Assembly (NCBI RefSeq): GCF_025698545.1
Contig: NC_068572.1
Location: 744,001 to 808,000, forward strand
Direction: 5' to 3'
From: Gossypium raimondii
Lineage: Eukaryota; Streptophyta; Magnoliopsida; Malvales; Malvaceae
Length of the DNA: 64,000 bases
In this document: piece by piece, positions 46,804 through 59,692 of the stretch
Layout of the letters: each line of letters opens with the position of its first letter
Numbering within the stretch: the stretch's first letter is position 1
The notes under the pieces: model-generated
Told to the model about the DNA's origin: nothing
The model's database searches: none
What the model saw: the letters and a program-made list of their open reading frames with translations, nothing else
Translations under genes and position numbers: made by a program

Positions 46804-49689
46804 CCCCCAAAATTCCAAAAAAAAAATTCATTTTAACCCTTTATAAAAAAAAAAGAAGAATCCCTCAACAGAATTCTCTCCCCAGCCCCTCAGTCCAGCT
46901 TTGGTCCGGCCACAACTCCGGTCACCGGCCACCGCGTCGGCCATTGGCCTTCGACGACGGCGCCGCCGTGTGCAGTGGCCAAAAAAGGGTAAAATTTCCA
47001 GTCCGATCCTTTTTGAGCCCTTAAACCCAAATCTAACCCCAGAATCTCCAAAATATTGACAAAAAGCCCCAAATCTCAAGAAACCTTTCGGTTTTCGCCC
47101 ACCTATCATCGGAGGTGGCTCCCTCGGCCGTCTTCGGCGGCGTAGACTCGAATACATGTCATTTTTTATCCCCATTTCCTTGTTTGTTTTATTTCCGTGT
47201 GCAAATAAAAATAATAATAACAGTAGATTAAAGCGAAAATAATAACTGTAAATATCAACCTTTTGAACTGATCTCTGTTCTCTTAATATTGGATTCTCCG
47301 TGTGTAAAAATTACATGGCTTTTTCGTGGCTTTTATAGCCACGATTACATTGCTATATCACTGTTCTTTTTCTTTTTGCTTTCGTTCTGCTATTATTTCT
47401 ATTGTTGTTCCTGTGTTTGTCGCCCTTTTGGCTTTGTTTGCAGGTCTGTGGCAAAGTCAATTTGCCGTTTTGGTGCAAATGGAGGCTACCTTGGGCGACA
47501 AGTGCGCTACGGAGGCACATGGGCAGCAACGGTGCATTAGGGCACTAGGGTTTCTGCCTTACCGAAATCAATTAAGGTTTTGGGCCTGTCGGGCTTTGGG
47601 TCTTTGGGTTTCGATTTGGGCCATGTGGTTTGGGCTGGCATTGTAATGGACTTTATTTTTATTGGTTTTCGGTTTTTAGACCCAGGTCAAAATTGACCTG
47701 TTACACATGTATTTGTATAGAATCTAGATTTGATCTCTGTAAAAGTTAAAAATTCATCATCTTTTTTTTTTTTCAATTTAAAAATCCTAGCATAATCATT
47801 ATAGTTATTGGAAATTTTTGTCAAAATTTATCAATTTAACAAGTTCATTTTCTATCTATCATATGTCATGTCATATGAAGACACCTAATCAAAATTTCAA
47901 GTTGACAAATTTTCACGAAAATATTTACAATTTTAATGTTTAGAATGAGATTTTTAAATGAAAAAGCTAGAGACTTAATTTTTAACTTTTTAAGCAAAGG
48001 GACTAAATCTTAATTTTCTTTTTCAAATTACAAAAGACTAATGACATATTTTAACCTATTTATATAAGGGTAAACTATACCAATAGTCACCTAACTATTA
48101 CTATTTTTTTGGTCACTCAACTATTCAACTTTTTCTTTCCAATTATTTGATTTTTTTTCTTTTTTAGTCACGAGCCATTAAATTATTAATGAAAAAATAA
48201 CTTGGCAGATTTTAAAATTGGCATAATAGTAACTTTAATTCTCAACATGTATACGTTGTGTCAATTTAATCTTGATTCCGAAAAATGAACCCTCAATATT
48301 TACACATTGTGTAATTTGATCTCTCTCTCTCTCTCTTTTTTTTGCAGTTTTACTTTTATTTGTGATATTGAGGGTTAATTTTAAAAGAATTAGAAAAGAT
48401 GAAGATTATTAACTCAAATTTTCAAGTATTTCCATTTTTGTTATGTTTTTTTTTATCAAATTTAGTTGATAGTGTAACAACTTGATTTTCGGTAGTGCCG
48501 AAAAATGCGGTTTTAGAACCTCATATCCGTAAATCAGGTCTGTAAGTATTAGATTGAAATATTTAGAAAGTTGGTATAATAGAATTCTAAAGTTTAGTTC
48601 TTCAATTTGTCCTATTAATTGCTTAATTAAGGTACAAGGGTTAAATTGTAAAAGTTTTATCACTATAGATTTTAAATAGTTAAAGGTTCCAAATGGTAAA
48701 TAAATTATTTTGTAGCATTCACTAGTGGAAATTGACGTCATCCAATAATTTTGGTTAATTAAGGTTAAGGTTAATTAATTTAATTAATTAATTAAGGTTA
48801 ATTAAGGTTTAATCTAACTATATAAGTTAACATAAGATAAAAAATGTTATTTTTCATTCATCTTTTACCTATTGCCATGAGAAGAAGAAAGAAAACCCTT
48901 TTTGAAGCTCAAACTTTCAATCCCTAATTGGTGAGTTTAATTACGTCATTTTCTTGTAATTTTTATGTTTTAAGGTCATGAGAGCTTGATCTAGCTAGCC
49001 CATGTACCAATTTGCAAAACTGTTAAAGTTTTTTAAAGTTGTCATTTTTTATTTCTTGAAGAAATTGGTCTTAAATTGATAGATTTTTAAGCGTAGGTGT
49101 GAAAAAGGATTAGATTGTAAAGTTTAATTGTTAGTTTTGTTCATAAGGACTAAAGTGAATAAAATGTAAATTTGATGTGAAATTTCTATATTAATATATA
49201 GTATAGGGTCCCTAAAGGATGTATTTAAGACCCATTTTTAAAATTGAGGCTCAAAATTGAAAGATATAGTTATTTTATTTTAGGCACTAAATTGAATAAA
49301 ATGTAAAACTTTAGGAGTATTGAAAAATAAAATTTCATAGGTTCATTCATGTCATGGGATAGTGTATAAATGTTTGGTATTGATAAACTGAATGGAATAA
49401 TTGTATAGATCGAGAATTGGGTCAAACTAAAGATGATCGGGAAAAAGCAAAAATTGTAGATTAGTCCCTGAAGTTTCAACTTGTTTGTTGTTTTTTCCAG
49501 GTAAGTTCAAATTGGATGTTATGTTGAATTGTGTTTATTTCATTTGTATGTTTGGATTAAAGTGAAATTCGTGAAATTGACATATTTGTCTTTAATCAGA
49601 TTGAATTGTAAATCATGAAAATATTGGCTATTACAAAATGGTACGAAATACCAATATGAATATTGAATATTTATAGGACTCGTATGAAA

Positions 49690-52600
49690 TGTAACACCCC
49701 TAACCCATATCCGTCACTGAAACAGGGTTACGGAGCATTATCGAAGTTTACAGATCAATTATAATTATTTCATACCATTTACTATTCATATCTGAAATCA
49801 AACATATTCAATCATAATGTCCATTATATGGGCCCCTGAGACCCAATTTATGCATTAGAAACAAGTTGGGACTAAATCGGAAACTCAAGAAATTTTTCGC
49901 GAAATTTCAAAAAAAAATTTCTTGGGTGCAGGGGACACACGTCCATGTGGCTAGGCCATATGGCTTACACGGCCAAGTGACACGCCCGTGTCGTAGGCCG
50001 TGTGGGCATTCGATGTGAGGCACACGACTGTGTCCCAACCCATGCCCATACCCGTGTAACTCACTGACTTGGGTCACACAGTCAACCACACACCCGTGTG
50101 CTAGGTCGTGTGAACAATTTAATTTTCAAAAATTAGGTGTAGGGGACACACAGCCAAACCACATGCCTGTGCCCGTGCGCATGGCCATGTGTCACACACG
50201 GCTAAGACACACGCCCGTGTCTCTACCCGTGTGGACCAAAAATAGGCCATTTTCAGGCCACTTTTCTCATCCAATTTGCCTTTCACCTACAACATCATCC
50301 AAGCACATTCACAAGCCAATTTATAACCTTCGAATCAATGCCAATACGAAGTTTTATGCATGACATATTATCTCATATGTTCAAGTGTTTAAACTTGCCA
50401 AAGACACATTTATGCTCCTAGGCATGCTTTATCAATTATGCTAATTCAAAACCATTCATCAATAGGTTTGTATACTTCCCATCATATCACCATTTTATCA
50501 TACATCAAACTTAATAAGGCTTATATAATTACCTCAAAAATATGTCTTACACTAGCCATTCCAATGGCTAGTTACAACCAAAATATTTCATCATTATGCC
50601 TTACTTAGCTTATACATGCCATTATACCAAAAGTTAGCTTGTTTTATATACCGAGAAGTCCAAGGGATAGTGTGATGTGTTTTCGACCAAGTTCCAACCT
50701 TCACAAGCTTCCGAGTACTATAAAACAAAGAAAAGAAAACAAAGTAAGCATTTAATGCTTAGTAAGTTCGTATAACTGGAATTAACTTACCATTTATTTT
50801 CATTAAAATAAACATATAATTGGCATCCAAGCAATTTGGCTTAAAGCCTAAAACACACATTTTCACTAATCATGTTAGTTAAGTAATTCACACAAACACC
50901 AAGAACATGAATGAGCTCATCATGTAATAACTTTCATATACATATGCTTTCCATGTCATTTTTCCGCATAACATATACATTTCCATGACAAATCATCTCA
51001 AATACAATTTAACCATGTCATAACTTTGCCCGTTGAATTTTTTTGAAATACCGATGAATACATATGTAGTACACTCGAAGTGTACAAAACTGTAATCCGT
51101 CAATTCATATTCAGGGGTACTCATTAGAGTACATAATCAGGAAACACTCTCTCGAGCCATGTAACAGGAAGCTCATGTGAGCCATGTAACAGGAAGCTTA
51201 TCCGGGCTATAACAGGAAACTCATAAGAGTTTGAAATAGAAATCTCATGTGAGTTTAACAGGTAACTCTGAAGAGCTATTATCAGGAAGCTCTGGATAGC
51301 CATATATCAAGAAGCTCAAGCGGGCCATATCAGGAAGCTCATTAAGAGCCTTATATCGGGATGCTCATAAAGAGCTGTGATATGTCTGCAATATATGCAA
51401 GATCAATACTGATCATATAACAGGACGCTCACAAAGAGTTGCGGTATGTCCGAAACACATGCAAGATCAATACCGATCAAGATGCTCGCAGGAACAATAT
51501 AACAGGAAGCTCGAGAGGGCTTATAACAGGACGCTCTTCCGAGCTATGGTGTGTCTACAACATATGTAGGACCACAACCAATACGAGAAATCTTGGATCC
51601 ATCGAATTTCATTTATTCAAACAGGGCTCATTATTTATCGGGCATAATCGGACATGTGATCAATTTCATACATAAGCATTTATAAAATTCATATACAACA
51701 TTCAATTCAAGCATATAAATATATGCAATTTAGTTACACGAACTTACCTCGACACTTGCTCGTATATAGAAATCTACTAATCCAACACTTTTTCTTTTCC
51801 TCGATCTGGCTCCTTATTTGATCTTTCTGGATCTATATAAATGAATTTAACATCAATTTAACACATTTCATATCCAATTCAATTCAATTTAAATCTTAGG
51901 AAAAAGTATCATTTTTGCTCCTATACTTTTGATTAATTCCAATTTCATCCCTAGGCTCGAAAAATGAAATTCATGCAATTTAAACATTATTCCAAGCCTA
52001 GCTAAATTTTTCATATAACAATAACAGTCCATGTATTTCACAAAATTATAAATTTTCCATGAATTTTACATCTTTTCAATTTAATCCCTAAATCACAATT
52101 TCATGAAAATTTCCTTTACAAAAGTTGTTTATCCATCAACAACCTTTCATTTTTTACCATAAATGTCAAAATTTCAACATACTCATCCATGGAAAAATTT
52201 TAATACTTTGATAACTTTGCAAATTAATCCCCAAATATAGGTTATTACGATCTCAAAAATATAAAAATTTCGAAAACAAGACATGATTACTTACCCAATT
52301 AAGCTTGCTTGAATTTCTCTCTCTTAGTTAGGGTTTCCATAGAAAATTTGGGAAGATGATGAAATAAGATGATATTTTTATCTTTACTTAATTACCATCT
52401 TTTATTTTTCCCTTTCCAAATTAGTCCTTTTCTTTTCTTAAATTTCCATGGATGAATCATCATAAATATCTACTAACTTCTCTTAATGGTCTATTTTCCT
52501 TATAAGGACCTCAAACTTTGAATTCCATAGCTATTTAATCCCTCTAGCTACTAGAATTCAACTTTTACACTTTATGCAATTTGGTCCTTACTAACAATTA

Positions 52601-52755
52601 AATATGAAATCGATAAAATTTTCTTATCGAAATTTTTATATGTATTTCCTATCATAATGCAAACCATGCAATAATATTAAAATAAATTTTCTTTCTGACT
52701 CAGATTTGTGGTCCCGAAACCATTATTCCGATTTCACTAAAAACGGGCTGTTACA
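49690..52755. mobile_element. Solo LTR, 3066 bp
   Basis: Starts TGTAACACCCCTAACCC and ends AAAACGGGCTGTTACA. Flanked by TGAAA on both sides (49685-49689 and 52756-52760), a perfect 5-bp duplication. No internal retrotransposon genes. About 49925-50235 is dense in ACACGCCCGTGT-like palindromic words. Gypsy-type by its termini and length. Confidence 0.9.
51110..51545 (+). repeat. Tandem repeat with CAGGAAGCTCA core inside the solo LTR
   Basis: More than ten copies of a unit of about 25-35 bp built on AACAGGAAGCTC and GAGCCATGTAA or variants. Some longer units also include ATGTCTGCAATATATGCAAG. Confidence 0.75.
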
Positions 52756-53726
52756 TGAAACATGTAAATTTATACAAGGTTTGTAACGATACAAATACAA
52801 AAATGGTACTCGTGAACTTAGTAAAATATGATGATTTAGCATAGAATTAGAGCTTTAAATTGTTCATATGCTGATTTTATTGAAAGAATTGAATAGAAAG
52901 TGAATGTTTGGGACCTAATAGTAAAAGAGTTTGAAGATAGAGTTATATGTGGAAATTCTGAATTTCAATAGTTGTGTAACAACTTATAATGTCTAGGTAA
53001 AGTATTAATTGAGAACATTAGATTAATTGAGGGGTTAATTGAGAAAGGACCGAATTGTATAAACTGTGAAATTTGGGGAAAAATGGAAACCAACATTTTG
53101 CACTAAAGCAGTTTTGGACAGCAGCAGTAGTCTAACTTTGAAAAATCACCAAAAATTGTGGGAATTTAATTAGAGGATGAATAAAATATGAAATTAAAGC
53201 TTGTTGAGTCTAGTTTCTCATAGAAGAAACGGTGTAAGTAATGAAATTGTAAATTTTGGGATATTTGAAGTTATGTTAGACCAAGTCAGAATGAGTTCGG
53301 AATCCCCTGTTCTGACTTTGGAAAATTGTTAAAAATTGTACAAAAATAATTATGAGTTATAGTTTATATGCTTAGAATCCCTAATGAGTATATTTTAAAA
53401 AGAAATAAATGGAAACATCATCCGAATTCTTTACAATGATATAATTAATTTTTAGTGAAGAGAGGTCAGAACTGTCAGACAGCGAAATAGGGGAAACTTT
53501 AAAGAATAAACTGTACTATTGGGCTAAACCAAAAATTCTGAAATTTCTTCAATAATTTTCATTTTCTAACTTACCACTAAATCGGCAAAATTTTTCTATC
53601 TATATTTTCATACGATTTTCCTACCATATCAATATTCATGCAAAAATATTAAAATAAATTTATTTTTAAATCAGATTTATGGCTACGAAACCACTGTTCC
53701 GATAACCTTGAATTTAGGCCATTACA

Positions 53727-56700
53727 GGTCGGACCTCGGGTAAGACATTTTTGGCCCGAGCTTGGCCCGAATTCACAAAAGGACAAAAAATTCTGTTGTT
53801 TTTTTTACTATTTTAATGCTATTTTCTTGTTGTTTTCTCCCTATTTTGCTACCATTTCACTATTATGTTGCTACTATTTTATTGTTATTGTTTGGATATT
53901 GTATAACACTTGTTTTATTGTTGATTTTGTTATTATTTTAGAGGCATTTTCTTGTTAAGTTGCATCTATTTTAGTGTTTTTTAAGTATAAATATTTTTTA
54001 AAATTTATTTTCAATTTGTTGAGAAATATTTTTTTAATGTTTTTAGTATTTTTTATGTATTATATACATATTTAAAACTTATATTAAAAAATTAATATGG
54101 ATAGGTCGGGCCGGGCTCGGGTTTTAGTATTTTTATCGAGGTCAAACTTGGGCAAAATTTTAAGCCCATTTTTTTGCCTGATCCTATCAAACGGGCCTAA
54201 GATTTTGGTTGGGCCCAGCCCATGAACACCTCTACTTACAAACTCAAACTTAATTTTTGAGGTCTAAAATGAAAGGCAAATATGTTGATATGTTGATTTC
54301 TAACCACTCTTTTTTTCTTTCTCGATTTCTTAAACCAATTTTTTCTCTCTCGTATTGCTAAACAATTTCTTAGCTCTTTTTCTTTTTTTTGTTCTCCTCT
54401 TCTACTAAACATAAATCTTTTTCTTTTCTTTTCTTTTCTTCAACAGAAACAGATTGTTAGCCGGGGGAGAGGGGTTTATAAAGCGGGTGGTGTGCCTGAT
54501 AGTGTCACGAGACCGGATTTTTAAACTGGTGCAGCCTAACATGTTAACGAGACCAAAAATTATTTAACTTTTATATTATTTTTATTAAAAAAAAAAGACA
54601 TGCATTATCTTAGAAATCTCTTTCATTTTTTTTTTGAGGGTTGGGTTATTCTTTATAAAGATTTAGAAGTTTCCCTAAACATCTTTTTACTTTTGTTCAT
54701 GAGTTTCCCTAAAAGATATTTTATCAATGCCTTACCTTTGAAATGCAAACTGATTTAATATTTTATAAAAAATTAAACTTTTATTTATTTATATTTTTTA
54801 TTAAGATTTAAAGTTTGAAAGTCAACAAGAAGAACAAGTCCAAGAGAAACAGAATCAAATTAATTATTAGAAGAGTGAGCTTTTGAGTACTTATTAAGTA
54901 AATTAATAGAATTTGGAGGTTGTTATTTATCCATAAATAAATAAAATAGTCTAATTTTAGTTTCGAATTTTGTATATAAAGAAAAAATATTTTATATTTA
55001 TAAATTTAATTCAACTCACTTTTCGAATTCAATCGAGATACAGTCAAATGATCGAATATTTGGTTTTTTTTATATTAATATCATTATAGGTTCTTATAAT
55101 ATCTACTCTTTTTTATACAATGCTTAAAATTATCTATAACCTCTTTCCAATCATTAAATAAGAAGATAATACGCTTTAATGTACTTCGAACCTACAACCT
55201 CCTACACTAACAACAGTGTCGATGGCAATAAAACTAAAACTCAATCGAATTTTTTATTTTTTTTAAATATTAAATAAAAGAGTTTTGCAAATTAATGGGC
55301 AAACCTCAGCTTCCAACAATTTTTCATACTTTTCAAACTGACACTTATTTAATTATGTTATATTAGCTCAGTTTCCACGTGCTTTTCTAGCTGTCACGCC
55401 GACGTTATTTTATTCATGAATGCTAAAACCAATTTTATATTATTCTATTAAAAATTTTAGGGTAAATTACACTATTAATAATTTTTTTAGTCACCTAATT
55501 ATGAAAGTTACAAAATGGTCATTTAACTATTTAATTTTGTTTTTTTTTTGTCATCAGCTAGCTAACGGTGGCAGCTTTTAAAATTGGTATAATAGTAACT
55601 TTAACCCTCAACATTTATGTATTGTGCCAATTTAATCTTGATTCTAGAAAATTTAACTCTCAACACATTGTGTAATTTAGACTTTTTGTAATTTTATTTT
55701 GCTTTATGACCCTTTCACCTAAAAAGTTAAAAAAAGAAATTTATCATCTAATTTTGATTGAAAATATACAAAAATAAAATCTAATATAATAATTTTCATT
55801 TTTTCTCATTCTTTTAAAATTAACCGAAAGAAAAAAAGAAGAACAAAATTATGGTGTAAATGTTGAGGATCAACTTTTCTAGATTCAAGGTTAAATTAAC
55901 ATGATTTATAAATGTTGATAGTTAAAATTACTATTATGCCAGTTTAAAAAGTTGTCACTATTAATCCACCGGTGGTGACCGGAAATTGTTATAAAAGTTG
56001 TTATTATACTTTTTCTTTTTTTCTCTTGACTTCTTAACCTCTTCCACGGTGAGTGATTTTTTTAGTAAACAAGTTTTGTTAGGTGCTACTGACCTATTTC
56101 TTGCAAAAGCAGTGGCGATGAGAATAGTCCGCTCCTCGTAAAAGGGTAGTGATACCAATCGTTGCAGGTTTTAGTGTTTTTCTTAGTTGTTTCTTTTAGT
56201 TCTATTTTTGAGAAGTTTCAAAAGAAGTTGAGTCAATCTTATATCTGTCGATTTAGTTTTAGGGACTGATTTTATGCATCACCAATATTGAAGAGTATTT
56301 TGGTTACCTTTGGTATTGTCATTGTTAACCCAACTTTATAGTTGGCGTAATTTGACGATAACAAGACTATGATGCTATTATTAGTGGTTGATCCCGTTGA
56401 TGCATCTTTGATAGTTTTTTGATATTACCAATTTAATGGTCATTGTTGTGTATATCTCTCTTCCATTAGATTTTTCTAACGAACACGGTATGCAACTCTA
56501 AGAATGATGAGAATGGGTGGTTTTAAATGTTATTTTTTTTTATTTGGTTTCTTTGATTCAATATTTTTCCTATTTGTCCTTAACTATTGTTATGAATTCC
56601 GTTGTCACTCTAATTTGTTACCCCTACTAACTTTTACGTAGCCATTGGAATCACTATTTCTTTAAAAAAAAGGTTAAACTATTAGTGAGTTTACGTTTTA

Positions 56701-57443
56701 GTCACTCTAAAATGATCGCTGAACTATTTGAAAGTTTTTATTTAAGTCATTGAACTATTAAAATCATCCTTGTATAACCTTTTAAGTTCGCACCTCCTGC
56801 ACCAACCAAAAACTCTTTCTCCTCTTCTCTTCTACAACTCAATTTTTATATTATAAAACGGCTTTGAACATCACAATTTATGAAGCAAAATCTAATAACT
56901 TTCTTCTCCAATTTTCAATATTGATTGTCAAATCAACTTAGATCTAAAAAATGTTCTTTTACTCGTTAATGAGTATTAACCTACCGTTCTGATCATCAAA
57001 TCATCGCTTGAATTGTTTTTGGGTATTAACCCATAGCCTAGTGACTTGAACAAAAAATTTCGAATGTTTTAATAATTAGTTTGTAACTTTTTAAAATTGA
57101 GTGACCAAAACATAAACGATTGTGTTCCACTAACCGAGTATTTATTAAAAATATATGTTGCCCACTTGACATTAAACAAAAACAAATTTGCTAATTAAAA
57201 AAGAAAAAGAAAATTAAAAACATGAGTCAATAAGGATTAAGATCAAGTCCCTATACGTTGTTTCTGTCCCCTTGCCCTACTCTTTTAGTCAAAACGATAG
57301 AACCCCAAAACGCGTCGAAAATTGAAAAACCCCTCTGTTTTTATTTGCTTCAATGGCGGCAACCACACTCCAGCTCTCTTTCTCTCTAACTTTCACCGCC
57401 TTCCAAGCAACATCTTCATATGCTTTCCATAGCTAAATGTACG
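53727..57443. other. Intergenic upstream of CAF1
   Basis: About 53727-54237 is a repeat that on the reverse strand starts TAGAGGTGTTCATGGGCTGG and is rich in GCCCGA/TCGGGC words. About 55120-55270 is a reverse SINE-like unit. About 55457-55970 is a family C MITE. About 56670-57135 is a family G MITE with an uninterrupted AATCAACT site. 54240-55100 and 56000-56650 are AT-rich without recognisable content. Confidence 0.45.
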
Positions 57444-57452
57444 TATATATAA
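57444..57452 (+). promoter_or_regulatory. TATA box of CAF1
   Basis: TATATATAA about 100 bp before the ATG at 57551, followed by a CA/CT-rich leader (ACACCCTCACTCTCTTC). Confidence 0.6.
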
Positions 57453-57550
57453 CCAACACACCCTCACTCTCTTCAATCACCAAAAATCAATTTTAAAAAT
57501 CAAAGAAAAAAATCTCTTTTCTTTTGTTGTAATTTCTTGAATTTTCCGAT

Positions 57551-58393
57551 ATGGGTTTTGAAGATTCAGATAGGGTATCGAAACCAGTAATGATAAGGGA
57601 AGTTTGGTCAGATAATTTGGAATCCGAGTTCGAGTTGATCAGCCAAGTGATCGACGAATACCCATTTATTTCAATGGATACTGAGTTCCCGGGTATAATT
57701 TTCCGGCCAAAAGTGGACCCCGTAAGGCCGTACAACGGTCAGTTCCGACCGGCCGATCATTACAAGGTACTCAAATCTAACGTCGATGCTTTGAATTTGA
57801 TCCAAGTGGGTCTAACCCTTACCGATTCTTCGGGTAATCTGCCCGGATCCGAAAACGGAACCCGGTTCATCTGGGAATTCAATTTCCGTGATTTTGACGT
57901 GGAGCGAGATCCTCACGCGCCGGATTCCATCGAGCTTTTGAGGAGGCAAGGGATTGATTTTGACAAGAATAAGGAAAAGGGGATCGACTCGGTTCGGTTC
58001 GCTGAGTTGATGATGTCGTCTGGACTCGTGTGTAACGACTCAGTGAGTTGGGTGACGTTTCATAGCGCCTATGATTTTGGGTATTTGGTTAAGATCCTGA
58101 CCCGACGAGATTTGCCCGAGAAATTAGACGAGTTTTTGACGATTCTTAAAGTGTTCTTCGGTGACCGAGTTTATGATTTGAAACACATGATGAAGTTCTG
58201 TAATAGCTTGTACGGTGGGTTGGACGTAGTTGCTCGGACTTTAGATGTGAACCGGGCGGTTGGGAAATGTCATCAAGCCGGGTCCGATTCTTTGCTGACG
58301 TGGCACGCGTTTCAAAAAATGAGAGACTTGTATTTTGTTAACGATGGACCGGAAAAGCATGCCGGAGTATTATATGGATTAGAGGTTTATTAA
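57551..58393 (+). CDS. CAF1: CCR4-associated factor 1 homolog, poly(A) deadenylase (280 aa)
   Basis: Single exon, as in plant CAF1 genes. CAF1 is a 3'-5' exoribonuclease of the DEDD family that shortens mRNA poly(A) tails in the CCR4-NOT complex, acting in the cytoplasm. All catalytic residues are present: D43 and E45 in [11 protein letters not shown]175 in [13 protein letters not shown], and H241 and D246 in [12 protein letters not shown]. The family motifs [39 protein letters not shown] and [16 protein letters not shown] are intact. The C-terminus stops at [11 protein letters not shown] without the extra tail of some homologs. By [15 protein letters not shown] and GLEVY it belongs to the stress- and wound-induced subgroup (Arabidopsis CAF1-9/CAF1-11 type) rather than the constitutive one. 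The start is the first ATG, followed by [11 protein letters not shown]. Confidence 0.96.
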   Translation: MGFEDSDRVSKPVMIREVWSDNLESEFELISQVIDEYPFISMDTEFPGIIFRPKVDPVRPYNGQFRPADHYKVLKSNVDALNLIQVGLTLTDSSGNLPGSENGTRFIWEFNFRDFDVERDPHAPDSIELLRRQGIDFDKNKEKGIDSVRFAELMMSSGLVCNDSVSWVTFHSAYDFGYLVKILTRRDLPEKLDEFLTILKVFFGDRVYDLKHMMKFCNSLYGGLDVVARTLDVNRAVGKCHQAGSDSLLTWHAFQKMRDLYFVNDGPEKHAGVLYGLEVY

Positions 58394-59692
58394 TTAAATA
58401 TTTTTGTTAATTACAATGTAAAATTATTCGAAGTATAATTAATTCTATTCAATTTATTGATTTAATTGCAGTCCATTTATGAATTTCTTTTTTAACAGAT
58501 GTTTAGAAATTGGTAATTTTATTTTAATTTACCACATTTAATTATAATATTTTACAACAAATTAAAATTAACTTAAATAAGTACATTTCTTTCGGAAAGC
58601 TTAGGTTTGCCCTTAAAAGCCAAACATTTAAAAATTATTCAAAATATCATAAATTATGGGAAATTTTAATTTATGGACAGTCCCTCTCAATTAAAATAAA
58701 ACACTTCATCTTTAATTTAAAATTTAACTCAAATATATATATGTTTTAAAAAAATGATGGAACCATATATGATTCGATAAGAAAAGTTCATAAAATAATT
58801 TGCCAATAATGGGATTACAAAAATGTATGTAAATCCAAACAACCTGAGTGTACGGATCATATTTGAGTTTAAACTTTAAAAACGAAATTTAAAATTTGTT
58901 TAAAACAATGTCAGTTAAGTGGTTTATGAAAATGTAAGTCAAGGTCAAAACCACCTGAGTCCATGGACCATATGTTTAGTCATGGCGAGCAAATTCGAGG
59001 CTCACTCTGGACATATCTACACCAGAAAAGCAGGCTGCAAGGTGGTTCATTGTAACCAAACCAGAAATTTTTGTAGACCAAAAGTAAATTATAAATGTTT
59101 GAAGGGATCAAAATGCAATTATACCAATGTACTACTAACTTATAATCTTATAAGTTTCTAGAGACTTTAGAGTAATTGTACCATTTTTGGGGCTCATGTT
59201 ACGAGAAAAAGTTTCTTTTCACACAAATATTACATTGTACAAAAGCTGAAATAAATGAAAATTACACCAAACAAAACCTCTCTTATGATACAAAGGACGC
59301 CCCACAATGATTTTTAAATATCATCACTCAAAAACATCATTACACCTAAAACAAGTATACATACATATTTATATTGTATATTGAAAATAAATGTAAATAA
59401 TAATACTCAACATTGCCAACACATTTGAAGAAACCACCCAACTGCTTTTACCTGCCTGTGTCTCAATATACAGGGGGAGAAGAAGCCCAAAATCGAAAGT
59501 TCAGCCGCTCGTAACCAACGTAAAGCTACGGCGCAAGTAATCTGATTCCCAAACTAGCGTATTTCATATATGGAGAGACAGATTTGGGAACACCTGTATG
59601 TGGCTGTATGGTCTATACAGAACACCGAGATCGTCTCCTCCAGGTGGATGCATGAACCCAAATGAGTAAAGAAACAATTTGGGAAGGGTATA
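58394..59692. other. Convergent intergenic between CAF1 and the BSL gene
   Basis: The two genes face each other, so this holds both 3' UTRs. The 3' UTR of the - strand gene probably covers about 59200-59692. About 58900-59170 has short internal repetitions (ACCTGAGTGTACGGA and ACCTGAGTCCATGGA). No gene seen. Confidence 0.5.

Larger units (their letters stand above)
44955..47705. mobile_element. Solo LTR, 2751 bp
   Basis: Starts TGTTGACACCATTTTTTTG and ends AATTGACCTGTTACA (TG...CA). It is flanked on both sides by CATGT (44950-44954 and 47706-47710), a perfect 5-bp target duplication. There is no primer-binding site, gag/pol frame or second LTR, so it is what remains after recombination between the two LTRs of a probably Ty3/gypsy-type element. 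A likely promoter is near 46794 (CCTATAAAAG). Confidence 0.9.
44929..48056. mobile_element. MITE (family E) split by a solo LTR
   Basis: Left end GGTTAAAATGTGCTATTAGT and right end ACTAATGACATATTTTAACC are inverted repeats matching the element at 5512-5808. Its two parts are 44929-44954 and 47706-48056; the interruption falls exactly at the 5-bp duplication of the solo LTR. Confidence 0.8.
48473..53726. mobile_element. Older solo-LTR-like element, interrupted by a younger solo LTR
   Basis: Begins TGTAACAACTTGATTTTCGG and ends ACCTTGAATTTAGGCCATTACA. The first and last about 60 bp are imperfect inverted repeats (GTGCCGAAAAATGCGGTTTT against GAAACCACTGTTCCGATAAC). Without the 49690-52755 insertion it is about 2.2 kb. 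A likely TATA box is at 48820 (TATATAAG). Flanks GATAG and GGTCG do not match, so at least one boundary may be wrong or rearranged. Confidence 0.6.

Noticed and set aside
46608-47646. Several frames of 80-138 codons downstream of the LTR TATA box, as possible gag
   Set aside because: No CCHC zinc knuckle, protease or reverse transcriptase motif, no primer-binding site, and all lie before the LTR end at 47705.
51110-51545. Possible CRISPR-like array because of the regular spacing of CAGGAAGCTC
   Set aside because: The units vary in length and sequence, there are no unique spacers of constant size, and it lies inside a plant LTR.
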